A stretch of DNA of 14,535 bases from Bacillota bacterium (GTDB lineage: Bacteria; Bacillota; Clostridia; Lachnospirales; Lachnospiraceae), in NCBI GenBank assembly GCA_023435895.1, contig JAEZLH010000022.1, forward strand, positions 1 to 14,535, in the 5' to 3' direction. Below the pieces are notes generated by a model. That model had not been told where the DNA came from. It worked only from the letters and a program-made list of their open reading frames with translations, and did no database searches. Below are positions 5,560 through 12,970 of this stretch, piece by piece; position 1 is the stretch's first letter; each line of letters opens with the position of its first letter. Both the position numbers and the translations under genes were made by a program.

Positions 5560-7389
5560 ATGTTAAAAAAGTATACTGATTTAAAGATAGCTGCAAAATT
5601 GGTACTAGGATTTATCGTAGTTGCATTAATCGCAGGTGTTGTGGGGATAGTAGGCCTTTACAATATTCTAGCAATAAATAAGGCAGATACACAGCTTTAT
5701 AAAGATAACACGATGGGAATTCAGATGGCTGCAGATGCTGATATTGCGTTCCAAAGAATAAGGGTGAACACCTTAAAGATTGTTGCTGATTCTGAAAAAA
5801 ATAATACATACTTGGAAAAAATAACATCTTATCAAACAAAAATGGAAGACTATTTGGTGCAATACGACAAGTCCATCTTTACAGAAGAGGATAGAGCAAT
5901 ATATAACGAGGTAAAAAAGCAAAAAGAGCCATTTCTATCAGCATTAAAGATAATTGTAGATGCAGGAATGGCGGAGGATCATCAAAAGGTTGCAAGTTTA
6001 ATTAATGGTGATTTTCAAACTACTGCGGATAATCTTCAAACTGCATTTGACAACTTACTGAACTATAATTTAGAGTCAGGTGCCAACAAGTCCAAAAGTA
6101 ATGATGATATGGCAAAGCAGTCTATTGTCATCATGAGTGTAATTATTGCTATTGGAGCTCTTATATCCGTAATATTGGGCATTGTAATATCAAGATTAAT
6201 TAGCAAACCAATTAATGTAATGGTACAAGCGGCAAATCAATTAGCACTAGGGGATGTTGAGGCGAATGTTGAAGTAAACTCGAAGGATGAAACGGGTCAC
6301 CTTGCGGAGGCTTTCCAGAGAATGATTGAGAATATTCGTTCACAAGCACTTGCAGCAGAACAGATTGCTAGCGGAGATCTAACCGTAGACATTAATATCA
6401 GATCTGAAAAAGACCTTTTGGGTAAAAAACTTCATGAAATGGTTGAGAAGAATAATGATGTTCTCTCTAGTATTGCTTCAGCTTCTAATCAAGTGGCGGC
6501 TGGCTCTAAGCAGATATCTGATGCGAGTATATCTCTGTCACAGGGAGCTACGGAGCAAGCTAGCTCAGTAGAAGAACTTACCGCTTCACTAGAAGAGATA
6601 TCCACACAGACAAAGATAAATGCGGAGAACGCGAACAAGGCGAATGAATTGGCTGAAATTGCAAAGACGAATGCAATGCAAGGCAATACACAGATGAAGG
6701 AAATGCAGAGTGCAATGCAAGATATTAATGTTTCTTCTGCAAATATTTCAAAGATTATTAAAGTCATCGATGAAATTGCATTTCAGACCAATATCCTCGC
6801 ACTCAATGCAGCAGTTGAAGCAGCACGTGCAGGACAACATGGGAAAGGCTTTGCAGTTGTAGCTGAAGAGGTAAGAAATCTTGCAGCAAGATCTGCAGAT
6901 GCAGCAAAGGAAACAACGGATTTAATTGAAGGATCAATACATAAAGTTGAAATAGGTACTCGTTTTGCCAATGAGACTGCTGAGGCACTCAATAAGATTG
7001 TTGATGATGTTACAAAAGCTGCCTTACTGGTAAATAGCATTGCAATTGCTTCTAATGAGCAGGCAATCGGAATATCACAAATCAATCAAGGGATTATGCA
7101 GGTCTCTCAAGTGGTACAAACCAATTCAGCAACCTCGGAAGAAAGTGCAGCTGCCAGTGAAGAATTGTCCAGCCAGGCAGAGCTACTTAGCAGTATGGTG
7201 GGTAAATTTAAGATTAAAAGAAGCACAACCAAATACGATAGATATAGTGAACTGGATCCAGAGCTGTTACAGTTACTTGAAAACAAATATGGAGCATTAA
7301 GGAAAGTGAAAAAAGAGATGGAACCTATCGATAAACCAGAAAAAAAGATAAGGATATCTCTATCCGATAATGAATACGGAAAATACTAA
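5560..7389 (+). CDS. Methyl-accepting chemotaxis protein (4HB sensor)
   Basis: The 609-residue receptor has a cytoplasmic N-terminus, TM1 (about 14-34), an extracellular helical sensor of roughly 150 residues that fits the 4HB_MCP type, TM2 (about 189-211), HAMP (about 212-265) and a long coiled-coil signalling domain. The hairpin tip, EIAFQTNILALNAAVEAARA at 405-424, is essentially canonical and binds CheA and CheW. Ala- and Glu-rich helical stretches (for example EQASSVEELTASLEEI) resemble methylation regions. The C-terminal tail of about 50 residues is charged and lacks the NWETF-type CheR/CheB pentapeptide. The ligand cannot be read from the sequence. It is the last gene of the che cluster, and AGGAG precedes the ATG. 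Confidence 0.95.
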   Translation: MLKKYTDLKIAAKLVLGFIVVALIAGVVGIVGLYNILAINKADTQLYKDNTMGIQMAADADIAFQRIRVNTLKIVADSEKNNTYLEKITSYQTKMEDYLVQYDKSIFTEEDRAIYNEVKKQKEPFLSALKIIVDAGMAEDHQKVASLINGDFQTTADNLQTAFDNLLNYNLESGANKSKSNDDMAKQSIVIMSVIIAIGALISVILGIVISRLISKPINVMVQAANQLALGDVEANVEVNSKDETGHLAEAFQRMIENIRSQALAAEQIASGDLTVDINIRSEKDLLGKKLHEMVEKNNDVLSSIASASNQVAAGSKQISDASISLSQGATEQASSVEELTASLEEISTQTKINAENANKANELAEIAKTNAMQGNTQMKEMQSAMQDINVSSANISKIIKVIDEIAFQTNILALNAAVEAARAGQHGKGFAVVAEEVRNLAARSADAAKETTDLIEGSIHKVEIGTRFANETAEALNKIVDDVTKAALLVNSIAIASNEQAIGISQINQGIMQVSQVVQTNSATSEESAAASEELSSQAELLSSMVGKFKIKRSTTKYDRYSELDPELLQLLENKYGALRKVKKEMEPIDKPEKKIRISLSDNEYGKY

Positions 7390-7412
7390 TTGGTGGAACT
7401 AAAGTGAAAGCA

Positions 7413-7438
7413 AATGGGGCTGTTGATGCAGCCCCATT
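7413..7438 (+). terminator. Terminator hairpin after the receptor gene
   Basis: AATGGGGCTG (7413-7422) pairs perfectly with CAGCCCCATT (7429-7438) around the 6-base loop TTGATG. It begins 24 bp after the receptor stop codon. The GC-rich stem is strong, but the following T tract is weak (ATTCTG). It is still the natural end of the cheY-cheA-cheW-mcp transcript. Confidence 0.7.
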
Positions 7439-7642
7439 ATTCTGAAATCAGAGCGTTAGGAAGTATCGTATAGATATTCCACAAGTAGAGATACGATCAC
7501 ATTTGATCAAAAAGGATATTTAAGTCAACAGAATGTCTCCCAGGTATTCTTATATAAAATTTAACATACATTAAAAGATAGCTACAGTTATCCTTAACCT
7601 TTAGTACTACCCAAAGAAAGTCTTAACTGCCATAAGGGAAAG

Positions 7643-7711
7643 TTACTGTCCACTCCCAGTCAAAGTTGAGGATATGATTACGACAAGTTCTGAATTGGGA
7701 GTGAACAGTAA
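7643..7711. repeat. Long inverted repeat in the 7.4-7.8 kb gap
   Basis: TTACTGTC-CACTCCCAGT (7643-7660) and the arm at 7694-7711 ending GGGAGTGAACAGTAA pair over 18 positions, with one C·A mismatch and one G·T pair, around a 33-base loop. Neither side has a T tract, so it is not an obvious terminator. The 7439-7749 gap has no credible ORF. It also holds a weaker dyad, ATCGTAT (7465-7471) with ATACGAT (7491-7497). The larger repeat may be a miniature mobile element or a structured RNA. Confidence 0.6.
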
Positions 7712-7749
7712 TAAGTAAAAGAAAAACCAAAATAAATTATTTATTAATA

Positions 7750-7778
7750 TTGACGTATGAATCAACTGTAATTATAAT
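7750..7778 (+). promoter_or_regulatory. Promoter of tRNA-Cys copy 2
   Basis: TTGACG (7750-7755) and a perfect TATAAT (7773-7778) are separated by 17 bp. The start site would be near 7785, about 9 bases before the mature tRNA end at 7794. This shows that the second tRNA-Cys is an independent transcription unit, unlike copy 1, which follows tRNA-Asn. Confidence 0.85.
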
Positions 7779-7793
7779 ATATATTATCTGTGT

Positions 7794-7864
7794 GGCGACA
7801 TAGCCAAGCGGTAAGGCATGGGTCTGCAACACCCTGATCACCAGTTCAAATCTGGTTGTCGCCT
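7794..7864 (+). tRNA. tRNA-Cys (anticodon GCA), copy 2
   Basis: All 71 bases are identical to 333-403, including the acceptor stem GGCGACA/TGTCGCC, the GCA anticodon and the U73 discriminator. CCA is not encoded. It has its own consensus promoter and terminator. Identity with copy 1 extends downstream through TTAAAA and, with small gaps, into the terminator stem (GAAGATGCAT). It does not extend upstream. Confidence 0.96.
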
Positions 7865-7865
7865 T

Positions 7866-7913
7866 AAAAAGAGAAGATGCATCATATAGAATGGTGTATT
7901 CTTCTCTTTTTTC
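7866..7913 (+). terminator. Terminator of tRNA-Cys copy 2
   Basis: AGAGAAGA (7870-7877) pairs with TCTTCTCT (7900-7907). The stem continues past one bulged T through TGCATCAT with ATGGTGTA, giving about 16 bp around a 5-base loop. A run of six T at 7907-7912 follows. The right base of the stem can extend into flanking A and T runs. Confidence 0.85.
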
Positions 7914-7956
7914 GTATAAAGAAATAAGCCAAAGATAATAACTAAGTTAACTGTTG

Positions 7957-7971
7957 GTTAATATAATTAAC
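7957..7971. promoter_or_regulatory. Palindrome over a -10 element upstream of the XRE gene
   Basis: GTTAAT-ATA-ATTAAC is a perfect 6-bp dyad with a 3-base spacer. A perfect TATAAT (7962-7967) sits inside it, 96 bp upstream of the XRE regulator start; the -35 region is poor. A related GTTAAC lies at 7946-7951. An operator covering the -10 fits autoregulation by the XRE protein, but this is inference. Confidence 0.4.
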
Positions 7972-8062
7972 GGAAATTAACTATGACTCCATTGAAAAAA
8001 CCACACTTGGGAGCTACAATAAAGATAGATTACAGAGGATATATTTGGAGAAAGGATATGGC

Positions 8063-9166
8063 ATGAATACCATACAAATAGGTAAAATTATATCAACTAA
8101 GCGTAAGGAGAAAGGGGTTACCCAGGAGGAATTGGCAACGCATCTGGGAGTGTCAAAGCCTGCGGTATCAAAATGGGAATCGGGTCAAAGTTATCCGGAT
8201 ATTATGCAATTGCCTGTATTAGCGTCCTACTTCAATATTACCATTGATGATCTGGTGGGATATGAACCTCAGATGACAAAGGAGGATGTCAGGAAGCTAT
8301 ATCACAGATTGGCGAAGGACTTTGCAATGAAGCCCTTTGAAGAGGTTTATGAAGAGTGTGAGGGGTATCTTAAAAAATACTACTCTTGCTGGTTCCTACA
8401 ATTTGAAATCGCACTTCTTTATGTGAATCATTGCAGCCTTGGAGGGTCACCAGAAAGAATAAATGAAGTGATTGAAAGAACAATTGAGATTTTTGATAGA
8501 GTTGAAAAATATGGAGATGATATTAGCTTAGCAAAGCAGGCCATACAATTAAAGGCACTTTGTTATATCAGTACCAATCGTCCCATAGAGGCAATTGATC
8601 TATTAGAGAATATTATGGAGCCGCTTATGCAACCTGAGACATTACTGGCAAAGGCATACCAGATGAAGGGGGATAGGGAGAAGGCAATGGAATATCTTCA
8701 GGGTAATGCCTATGTCAATCTGAGTAGTCTTCTTGGGCTGGCAGCAGACTTTTTCCTGATGAATTCAGATCAGCCGGAAAAGGTGGATATGTATTACGAT
8801 ATTTTTATCCGGTTAGCAGAGGTATTTGATATACAGAATTTATATCCGGCTAGACTCTATACCATTTATTTATGTGCAGCCAGTACCTATGTAATGCAGA
8901 ATCGTTATGATAAGGCAATGGATGTTCTGGAGGAGTATGTGGAGCTTGTCAGAAAATCATATGGATCAGAATTTACGCTGCATGGTAATAGGATATTTGA
9001 TGCGCTGGAGGGATATTTAGAAAATTTAGATATTGAGACGGTTTCTCCAAGGAGCAAAGAAGTGATATGGAAGGATATAAAAAATGCGATTTTAAGCAAT
9101 CCCGCATTTGCCCCATTGGAAGAGATAGAGCGCTTTAAAAAATTAAAGAAGCGCATGCCGGAATGA
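8063..9166 (+). CDS. XRE-family regulator with helical-repeat C-terminus
   Basis: This 367-residue protein has an N-terminal Cro/C1-type helix-turn-helix (about 4-60). The core TQEELATHLGVSKPAVSKWE (20-39) is typical of DNA-binding XRE domains and is followed by SGQSYPDI. The rest is alpha-helical with TPR-like pairs (for example AIQLKALCYISTNRPIEAID and LLAKAYQMKGDREKAMEYL), suggesting ligand or protein sensing. An upstream in-frame TTG at 8045 exists. The ATG at 8063 is preferred because AAGGA (8052-8056) is 6 bases upstream and the protein then starts as XRE proteins normally do. It lies 75 bp before the transporter genes on the same strand and probably controls them. It may repress its own promoter through the palindrome at 7957-7971. 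Confidence 0.88.
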   Translation: MNTIQIGKIISTKRKEKGVTQEELATHLGVSKPAVSKWESGQSYPDIMQLPVLASYFNITIDDLVGYEPQMTKEDVRKLYHRLAKDFAMKPFEEVYEECEGYLKKYYSCWFLQFEIALLYVNHCSLGGSPERINEVIERTIEIFDRVEKYGDDISLAKQAIQLKALCYISTNRPIEAIDLLENIMEPLMQPETLLAKAYQMKGDREKAMEYLQGNAYVNLSSLLGLAADFFLMNSDQPEKVDMYYDIFIRLAEVFDIQNLYPARLYTIYLCAASTYVMQNRYDKAMDVLEEYVELVRKSYGSEFTLHGNRIFDALEGYLENLDIETVSPRSKEVIWKDIKNAILSNPAFAPLEEIERFKKLKKRMPE

Positions 9167-9241
9167 TAAATACTGTTTTAAATGAAAGCTGTTAAAGGAT
9201 TTTTAGTAACTTAATCAAAAATAGAAAAGGAGATAATTATT

Positions 9242-9445
9242 ATGGAGGAGTTAATAAAATATTTACCACTACTGATACCGGTTGTTTTAATTGAGTGGGG
9301 GTTAATGATAGCCGCACTAGTTCATGTAATAAAGCATAAACATTACCGTTTTGGTAATCAAGCACTATGGATTATTCTTGTTGTAGTAATTCAAATCATT
9401 GGACCGATTCTGTATTTTACCATTGGTAAAGGGGAAGAAGAATGA
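9242..9445 (+). CDS. PLDc_N small membrane protein (YxlE-like)
   Basis: The 67-residue protein has two membrane segments (about 8-27 and 42-61) joined by a short basic loop, and matches the PLDc_N domain (the N-terminal membrane part of cardiolipin synthases, also found alone). The loop-and-helix pattern ALWIILVVVIQIIGPILYF is characteristic. A strong ribosome binding site (AAAAGGAGA) precedes the ATG. Its last bases overlap the start of the ABC ATPase (ATGA), implying translational coupling. In Bacillus subtilis yxlE has the same place before the ABC genes yxlF and yxlG, in the sigY operon. A role as a membrane accessory or regulator of the transporter is inferred. Confidence 0.85.
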   Translation: MEELIKYLPLLIPVVLIEWGLMIAALVHVIKHKHYRFGNQALWIILVVVIQIIGPILYFTIGKGEEE

Positions 9446-10359
9446 GTGTATTAGAACTTAATCATGTATCTAAGAGATTCGGGGAACAAGAGGTTATAAA
9501 AGAGTTAACCTTTTCGGTGAAAGAGCATTCTGTGTTTGGCTTTATAGGAAAGAATGGTGCTGGTAAAACGACCACTATGAAGATGATTCTGGGGTTTTTA
9601 CAGCCAGATAAAGGTGAAATTCAAGTATGTTCCGAAAAGGTGGTATATGGGCGAAATCAAACGAATCGATATATTGGTTATCTTCCGGACGTTCCTGAGT
9701 ATTATAGCTACATGACACCTAAAGAATATCTAAGACTCTGTGGTGAAATTACAGGAATAGGAAAGGAACATCGAAAAGAAAGATCGAAGGAACTTTTAAG
9801 CCTAGTGGGTCTTGATGGTGTCAACAAACGCATTGGGGGGTTCTCCAGGGGGATGAAGCAGCGCCTTGGCATCGCACAGGCACTTTTAAATGAGCCAAGA
9901 GTGCTAATCTGTGATGAGCCCACTTCTGCGCTTGATCCAGTGGGAAGAAAGGACATTCTAGATATCCTTTCCTATGCGAAGGAGAAAACCACGATTGTAT
10001 TCTCCACGCATATTCTTTCGGATGTAGAACGGATATGTGATAACATCGGAATACTCAGTGACGGCAAGTTGGTTTTAGAAGGACCTGTGAATGAAATAAA
10101 GAATAATTACCGTACAGACTCCGTTCTTATAGAAATTCCTTCAGGTGTTAATATTGATGATATTGTGGCGAACTTGAAGAAATTATCGGTTGTACAAAGT
10201 GTCAGCGTGAAGCAAAATCAAATTGTGGCAGTATTATCGGATGCAGATCAGGACGGACTTCAAATCATGGCTTATTTGGTATCAGAACAGATCCCGGTGC
10301 TACGCTATGAGATATTGGAGCCGGATTTGGAGAATGTGTTTTTGGAGGTGATAAAGTGA
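9442..10359 (+). CDS. ABC transporter ATP-binding protein (YxlF-like)
   Basis: The 305-residue ATPase drives the permease encoded just downstream. Walker A is GKNGAGKTT (36-44), the signature is GFSRGMKQR (133-141), Walker B with the catalytic Glu is VLICDEPT (154-161), and the switch His is His190 in STHIL. The extra C-terminal domain of about 90 residues is typical of ABC-2-type drug, lantibiotic and bacitracin exporter ATPases (BcrA/YxlF group). Its start overlaps the PLDc_N gene by 4 bases and its stop overlaps the permease start. The substrate cannot be told from the sequence. Export of an antimicrobial or an envelope-stress role is the family expectation. Confidence 0.95.
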   Translation: MSVLELNHVSKRFGEQEVIKELTFSVKEHSVFGFIGKNGAGKTTTMKMILGFLQPDKGEIQVCSEKVVYGRNQTNRYIGYLPDVPEYYSYMTPKEYLRLCGEITGIGKEHRKERSKELLSLVGLDGVNKRIGGFSRGMKQRLGIAQALLNEPRVLICDEPTSALDPVGRKDILDILSYAKEKTTIVFSTHILSDVERICDNIGILSDGKLVLEGPVNEIKNNYRTDSVLIEIPSGVNIDDIVANLKKLSVVQSVSVKQNQIVAVLSDADQDGLQIMAYLVSEQIPVLRYEILEPDLENVFLEVIK

Positions 10360-11120
10360 GAGCATATTTGGCATTTACAAAGAAAGAACTCTTAGAACAG
10401 CTTCGTACGTATCGTTTGATCATTATCATTAGCGTATTCTTCTTGTTAGGTATGATGAGTCCGCTATTTGCAAAGCTTATGCCGGATATATTATCAGGAA
10501 TGGATGTGCAGGGAATGAAGATTGAAATTCCTGAACCAACCGTCATGGATGCCTACGGTCAATTCTTTAAAAATTTCACCCAAATGGGTATGGTTGTGGT
10601 GCTCTTAGTGTTCGGCGGGATTTTGTCAAATGAGTTCATGAAGGGAACCTTAGTAAATATTCTGGCAAAAGGGTTATCACGACCGGTTGTTATATTGTCC
10701 AAATTCACAGCAGCAGTAATACTTTGGACGGCCGGGTTTGGGGTTGCTGTGTTATCAGATTATGGCTACACTTTATACCTGTTTGGAGAGGCAGCAGTAC
10801 CTAATTTGGCATTCTCCTTCTTTTGCCTCTGGCTTTTTGGAGTATTTGTAATTGCGTTAATATTGCTGTCAGGGGCGTTGGCCAGTGGAACCTTCGGAGG
10901 ACTTATTTTAACAGTAGGAGGGTTGGTTTTTCTTATAATACTTAGTATAAGCCCCCGAACAATCAAGTTTAATCCAGTTACCTTAACTTCTAGGAACATG
11001 GAATTAATCAGTCAGTCAGTTAAGAGTAATGAGTTATATATGCCCATAACCATAACCATTATTTTAACTGTTTGCTCCCTTTATTTCGCGATTCTTCTGT
11101 TTCGAAGAAAGAAAATGTAA
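10356..11120 (+). CDS. ABC-2 type permease (YxlG-like)
   Basis: The 254-residue membrane protein has about six hydrophobic segments: near 21-42, 75-95, 114-135, 150-170, 172-195 and 228-248. The N-terminal part (FTKKELLEQLRTYRLIIII) and GGILSNEFMKGTLVNILAKG, a cytoplasmic loop after TM2, are typical of ABC-2 permeases. The start is GTG, in the overlap GTGA with the ATPase stop, and GGAGGTGA lies 5 bases upstream. It pairs with the ATPase as the exporter channel. It is the last gene of this operon: 91 bp and a new promoter separate it from ppa. Confidence 0.9.
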   Translation: MRAYLAFTKKELLEQLRTYRLIIIISVFFLLGMMSPLFAKLMPDILSGMDVQGMKIEIPEPTVMDAYGQFFKNFTQMGMVVVLLVFGGILSNEFMKGTLVNILAKGLSRPVVILSKFTAAVILWTAGFGVAVLSDYGYTLYLFGEAAVPNLAFSFFCLWLFGVFVIALILLSGALASGTFGGLILTVGGLVFLIILSISPRTIKFNPVTLTSRNMELISQSVKSNELYMPITITIILTVCSLYFAILLFRRKKM

Positions 11121-11126
11121 ATGATG

Positions 11127-11156
11127 TTGTATTTTGCTCAATAAGAATGATATAAT
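11127..11156 (+). promoter_or_regulatory. Promoter of the pyrophosphatase gene
   Basis: TTGTAT (11127-11132) and a perfect TATAAT (11151-11156) are separated by 18 bp, with the start site near 11163, some 49 bases before the ppa ATG. No terminator lies between the permease stop and this promoter, so read-through from the ABC operon remains possible. Confidence 0.6.
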
Positions 11157-11211
11157 CTTGGAACAATATCAGATAAATGAAGACGAGATTAAAGTAAGAG
11201 GAGCATGAAGA

Positions 11212-11754
11212 ATGAGCAATATATGGCATGATATTAACCCAGAGCGCATTAATTCCACAGATTTTGTAGCAGTAGTGGAGATTTCAAAGGGAAGTAAAAA
11301 GAAATATGAACTGGATAAGGAAACAGGATACATTATTTTGGATCGTATTTTGCATACATCAACACACTATCCGGCAAATTATGGATTTATACCGAGAACC
11401 TATGGTGATGATAATGACCCCTTGGATGTTCTTGTTATGTGCTCGGAAGCAATTGAACCCATGACCTTGGTTCGTTGCTACCCCATCGGAGTTATGAATA
11501 TGATTGATAACGGAAAGGGCGATGAGAAGATTATTGCGATTCCATATAATGATCCAACCTATAATATGTATACCAATATCGATGAACTTCCCCCCCATAT
11601 ATTTAATGAGATGAAGCATTTCTTTAGTGTATATAAAGAGCTGGAGAACAAGGATACTGCAGTAAATGAATTCGGTGGTCCCATTGAAGCGGTTGAAATT
11701 ATTGAGCATTGTATCAAAAACTATAATGAGAAGTTTGCATCAAAGGAAAACTAA
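11212..11754 (+). CDS. ppa: Inorganic pyrophosphatase, family I
   Basis: The 180-residue soluble enzyme hydrolyses pyrophosphate to two phosphates, pulling biosynthetic reactions forward. The family I signature is clear: YPANYGFIPRTYGDDNDPLD with metal-binding Asp67, Asp69 and Asp72. A second acidic set follows at Asp99, Asp104 and Lys106 (IDNGKGDEK). KKYELDKETG near residues 29-38 fits the phosphate-binding Lys/Glu region. Length is normal for a bacterial family I enzyme. The ribosome binding site AGAGGAG is 8 bases before the ATG. Its stop is about 30 bp before a large inverted repeat that also follows the convergent gene at 12014-12970. Confidence 0.96.
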   Translation: MSNIWHDINPERINSTDFVAVVEISKGSKKKYELDKETGYIILDRILHTSTHYPANYGFIPRTYGDDNDPLDVLVMCSEAIEPMTLVRCYPIGVMNMIDNGKGDEKIIAIPYNDPTYNMYTNIDELPPHIFNEMKHFFSVYKELENKDTAVNEFGGPIEAVEIIEHCIKNYNEKFASKEN

Positions 11755-11781
11755 AGAAGAATTCTACATTTTACTAGTACA

Positions 11782-11928
11782 ATTCCCGGTAAATCACTTA
11801 CAGCTTTGCCAATGGGATTGTTCATAGTAGAAAAAACGGTTGTTACAATATGCTCGAATGAAATTATCCGGGAATAGAAGTAACAACCGTTTTCTATTAT
11901 TAAACAATAGCAGGGTAATGGTGATTTA
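11782..11928. repeat. Nested inverted repeat between convergent genes
   Basis: The outer arms TAAATCAC (11790-11797) and GTGATTTA (11921-11928) enclose inner arms at 11828-11846 (core CGGTTGTTAC) and 11880-11896 (core GTAACAACCG). The inner stem is 17 bp with two bulged A and is flanked by an imperfect extension (ATTGTT with AACAAT). The 33-base loop contains CCGGGAAT (11868-11875), complementary to ATTCCCGG (11782-11789) just before the outer arm, so a pseudoknot is possible. T runs after the inner stem (TTTT on plus, TTTTTT on minus) suit a bidirectional terminator for ppa and the HAAS/permease-prefix gene. A miniature mobile element or structured RNA is the alternative. Confidence 0.65.
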
Positions 11929-12013
11929 ACAAACCTTAGGAAGAATAGCGCAAAACACAACAACACAATACGCTTTCATATGGTTATGAGCTTACGACCA
12001 CAGAAGGTTTCAG

Positions 12014-12970
12014 CTATGCTTTGCTTTTCTCATTAATGATGCTGTAAGCAGCACTAAACATGCCAAAAAGCAGTCCTACGATAGGGAAAATAATCCAGTT
12101 AATATACCATAACTGATAAATGAAGCCTGTGACCAGGAAAACGATAACAGCAAGAGGCCATACAATAGAGGCAACAGCGCCAATCACCTTGTTTTCTTCC
12201 TTTTTCTTTGGAGTATAATCACCCGTCTTTAGCAAACGTTCATAACTCTCTTTCTGAGTGCCTAAGAGGATAAAGAGGACTACAGCAATGTTAACGATGG
12301 ATAACAGGATAATAACGCCGATTATCGTAGTCAGCTCACTTCCTTCATAGGTAACAAAGAGTGCAATGGGAGAAAGGATGATCATGCACACTCCCACTAC
12401 CATGCCCTTTCCAAAGCGAGGCATAAATCTGTTCAACTCTTCCCGAAGCTCTTTCTCTACATCGTAGGGAAGCAGAACGCCTTCTTCCATATATTTAACC
12501 GGTTCGAGGGCTAATCCGGTTTGAATAAATATAGCTACAGCAATTGCAACCAGTACAAAAAGAGCAATGGTGCCAGTGGATTCGGGTACAGAAAGAAGCC
12601 CTGCATCTACAAAGGAATAAATCAAAATCAAGATTGTGGGGGCTAATATGCATAGGAATACCCCAATGGCAATTTTAATGCCGGCGACTCTTTTAAGTGA
12701 GATATAGTTCTTTACTTCTTTATCATCCACCGCTCTTCCTTCCGCTTCCATCTCACCCTTATTAAGTCCTAACTCAATGACCAATTCATCTATATTGCCA
12801 AACTCTGAGATTACAATACCAATGGCTTCATTCTCACTCTTTCCCTGATTCTTTAACTCTAAATATTTCTCTTCCATATTAGCAAGAATATTATTCTTTA
12901 ACTCTTTAATTTGTGCCGTTCTTGGAAGAGAGGCAAACATGTTTTCTAAATATGTTTTAATGGTATCCAT
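12014..12970 (-). CDS. Membrane protein with N-terminal permease-prefix (HAAS/DUF1700-like) domain
   Basis: The 318-residue protein has an N-terminal helical domain (about 1-70) ending in the motif GNIDELVIELG, as in permease-prefix/HAAS/DUF1700-type proteins that partner PadR regulators. Six membrane segments follow (about 98-120, 130-152, 192-212, 216-240, 262-284 and 288-312). The ATG overlaps the stop of the PadR gene by one base (TAATG), so the pair is translationally coupled. The family is thought to signal membrane or envelope state; no enzymatic motif is visible. It converges with ppa, and the inverted repeat at 11828-11896 is its likely terminator. The stretch 11929-12013 holds nothing that I recognise. 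Confidence 0.82.
   Translation of the reverse strand: MDTIKTYLENMFASLPRTAQIKELKNNILANMEEKYLELKNQGKSENEAIGIVISEFGNIDELVIELGLNKGEMEAEGRAVDDKEVKNYISLKRVAGIKIAIGVFLCILAPTILILIYSFVDAGLLSVPESTGTIALFVLVAIAVAIFIQTGLALEPVKYMEEGVLLPYDVEKELREELNRFMPRFGKGMVVGVCMIILSPIALFVTYEGSELTTIIGVIILLSIVNIAVVLFILLGTQKESYERLLKTGDYTPKKKEENKVIGAVASIVWPLAVIVFLVTGFIYQLWYINWIIFPIVGLLFGMFSAAYSIINEKSKA

Noticed and set aside
6489..7085. Minus-strand frames of 92 and 100 codons inside the receptor gene
   Set aside because: They are antisense to the highly conserved signalling domain, are composed of Ala/Ser-rich mirror codons and lack ribosome binding sites.
11359..11709. Minus-strand frame of 116 codons inside ppa
   Set aside because: It is antisense to a well-conserved enzyme and has no start signal.
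11751..11966. Minus-strand frame of 71 codons downstream of ppa
   Set aside because: It covers the nested inverted repeat, has no ribosome binding site and resembles no protein; the frame is open by chance.
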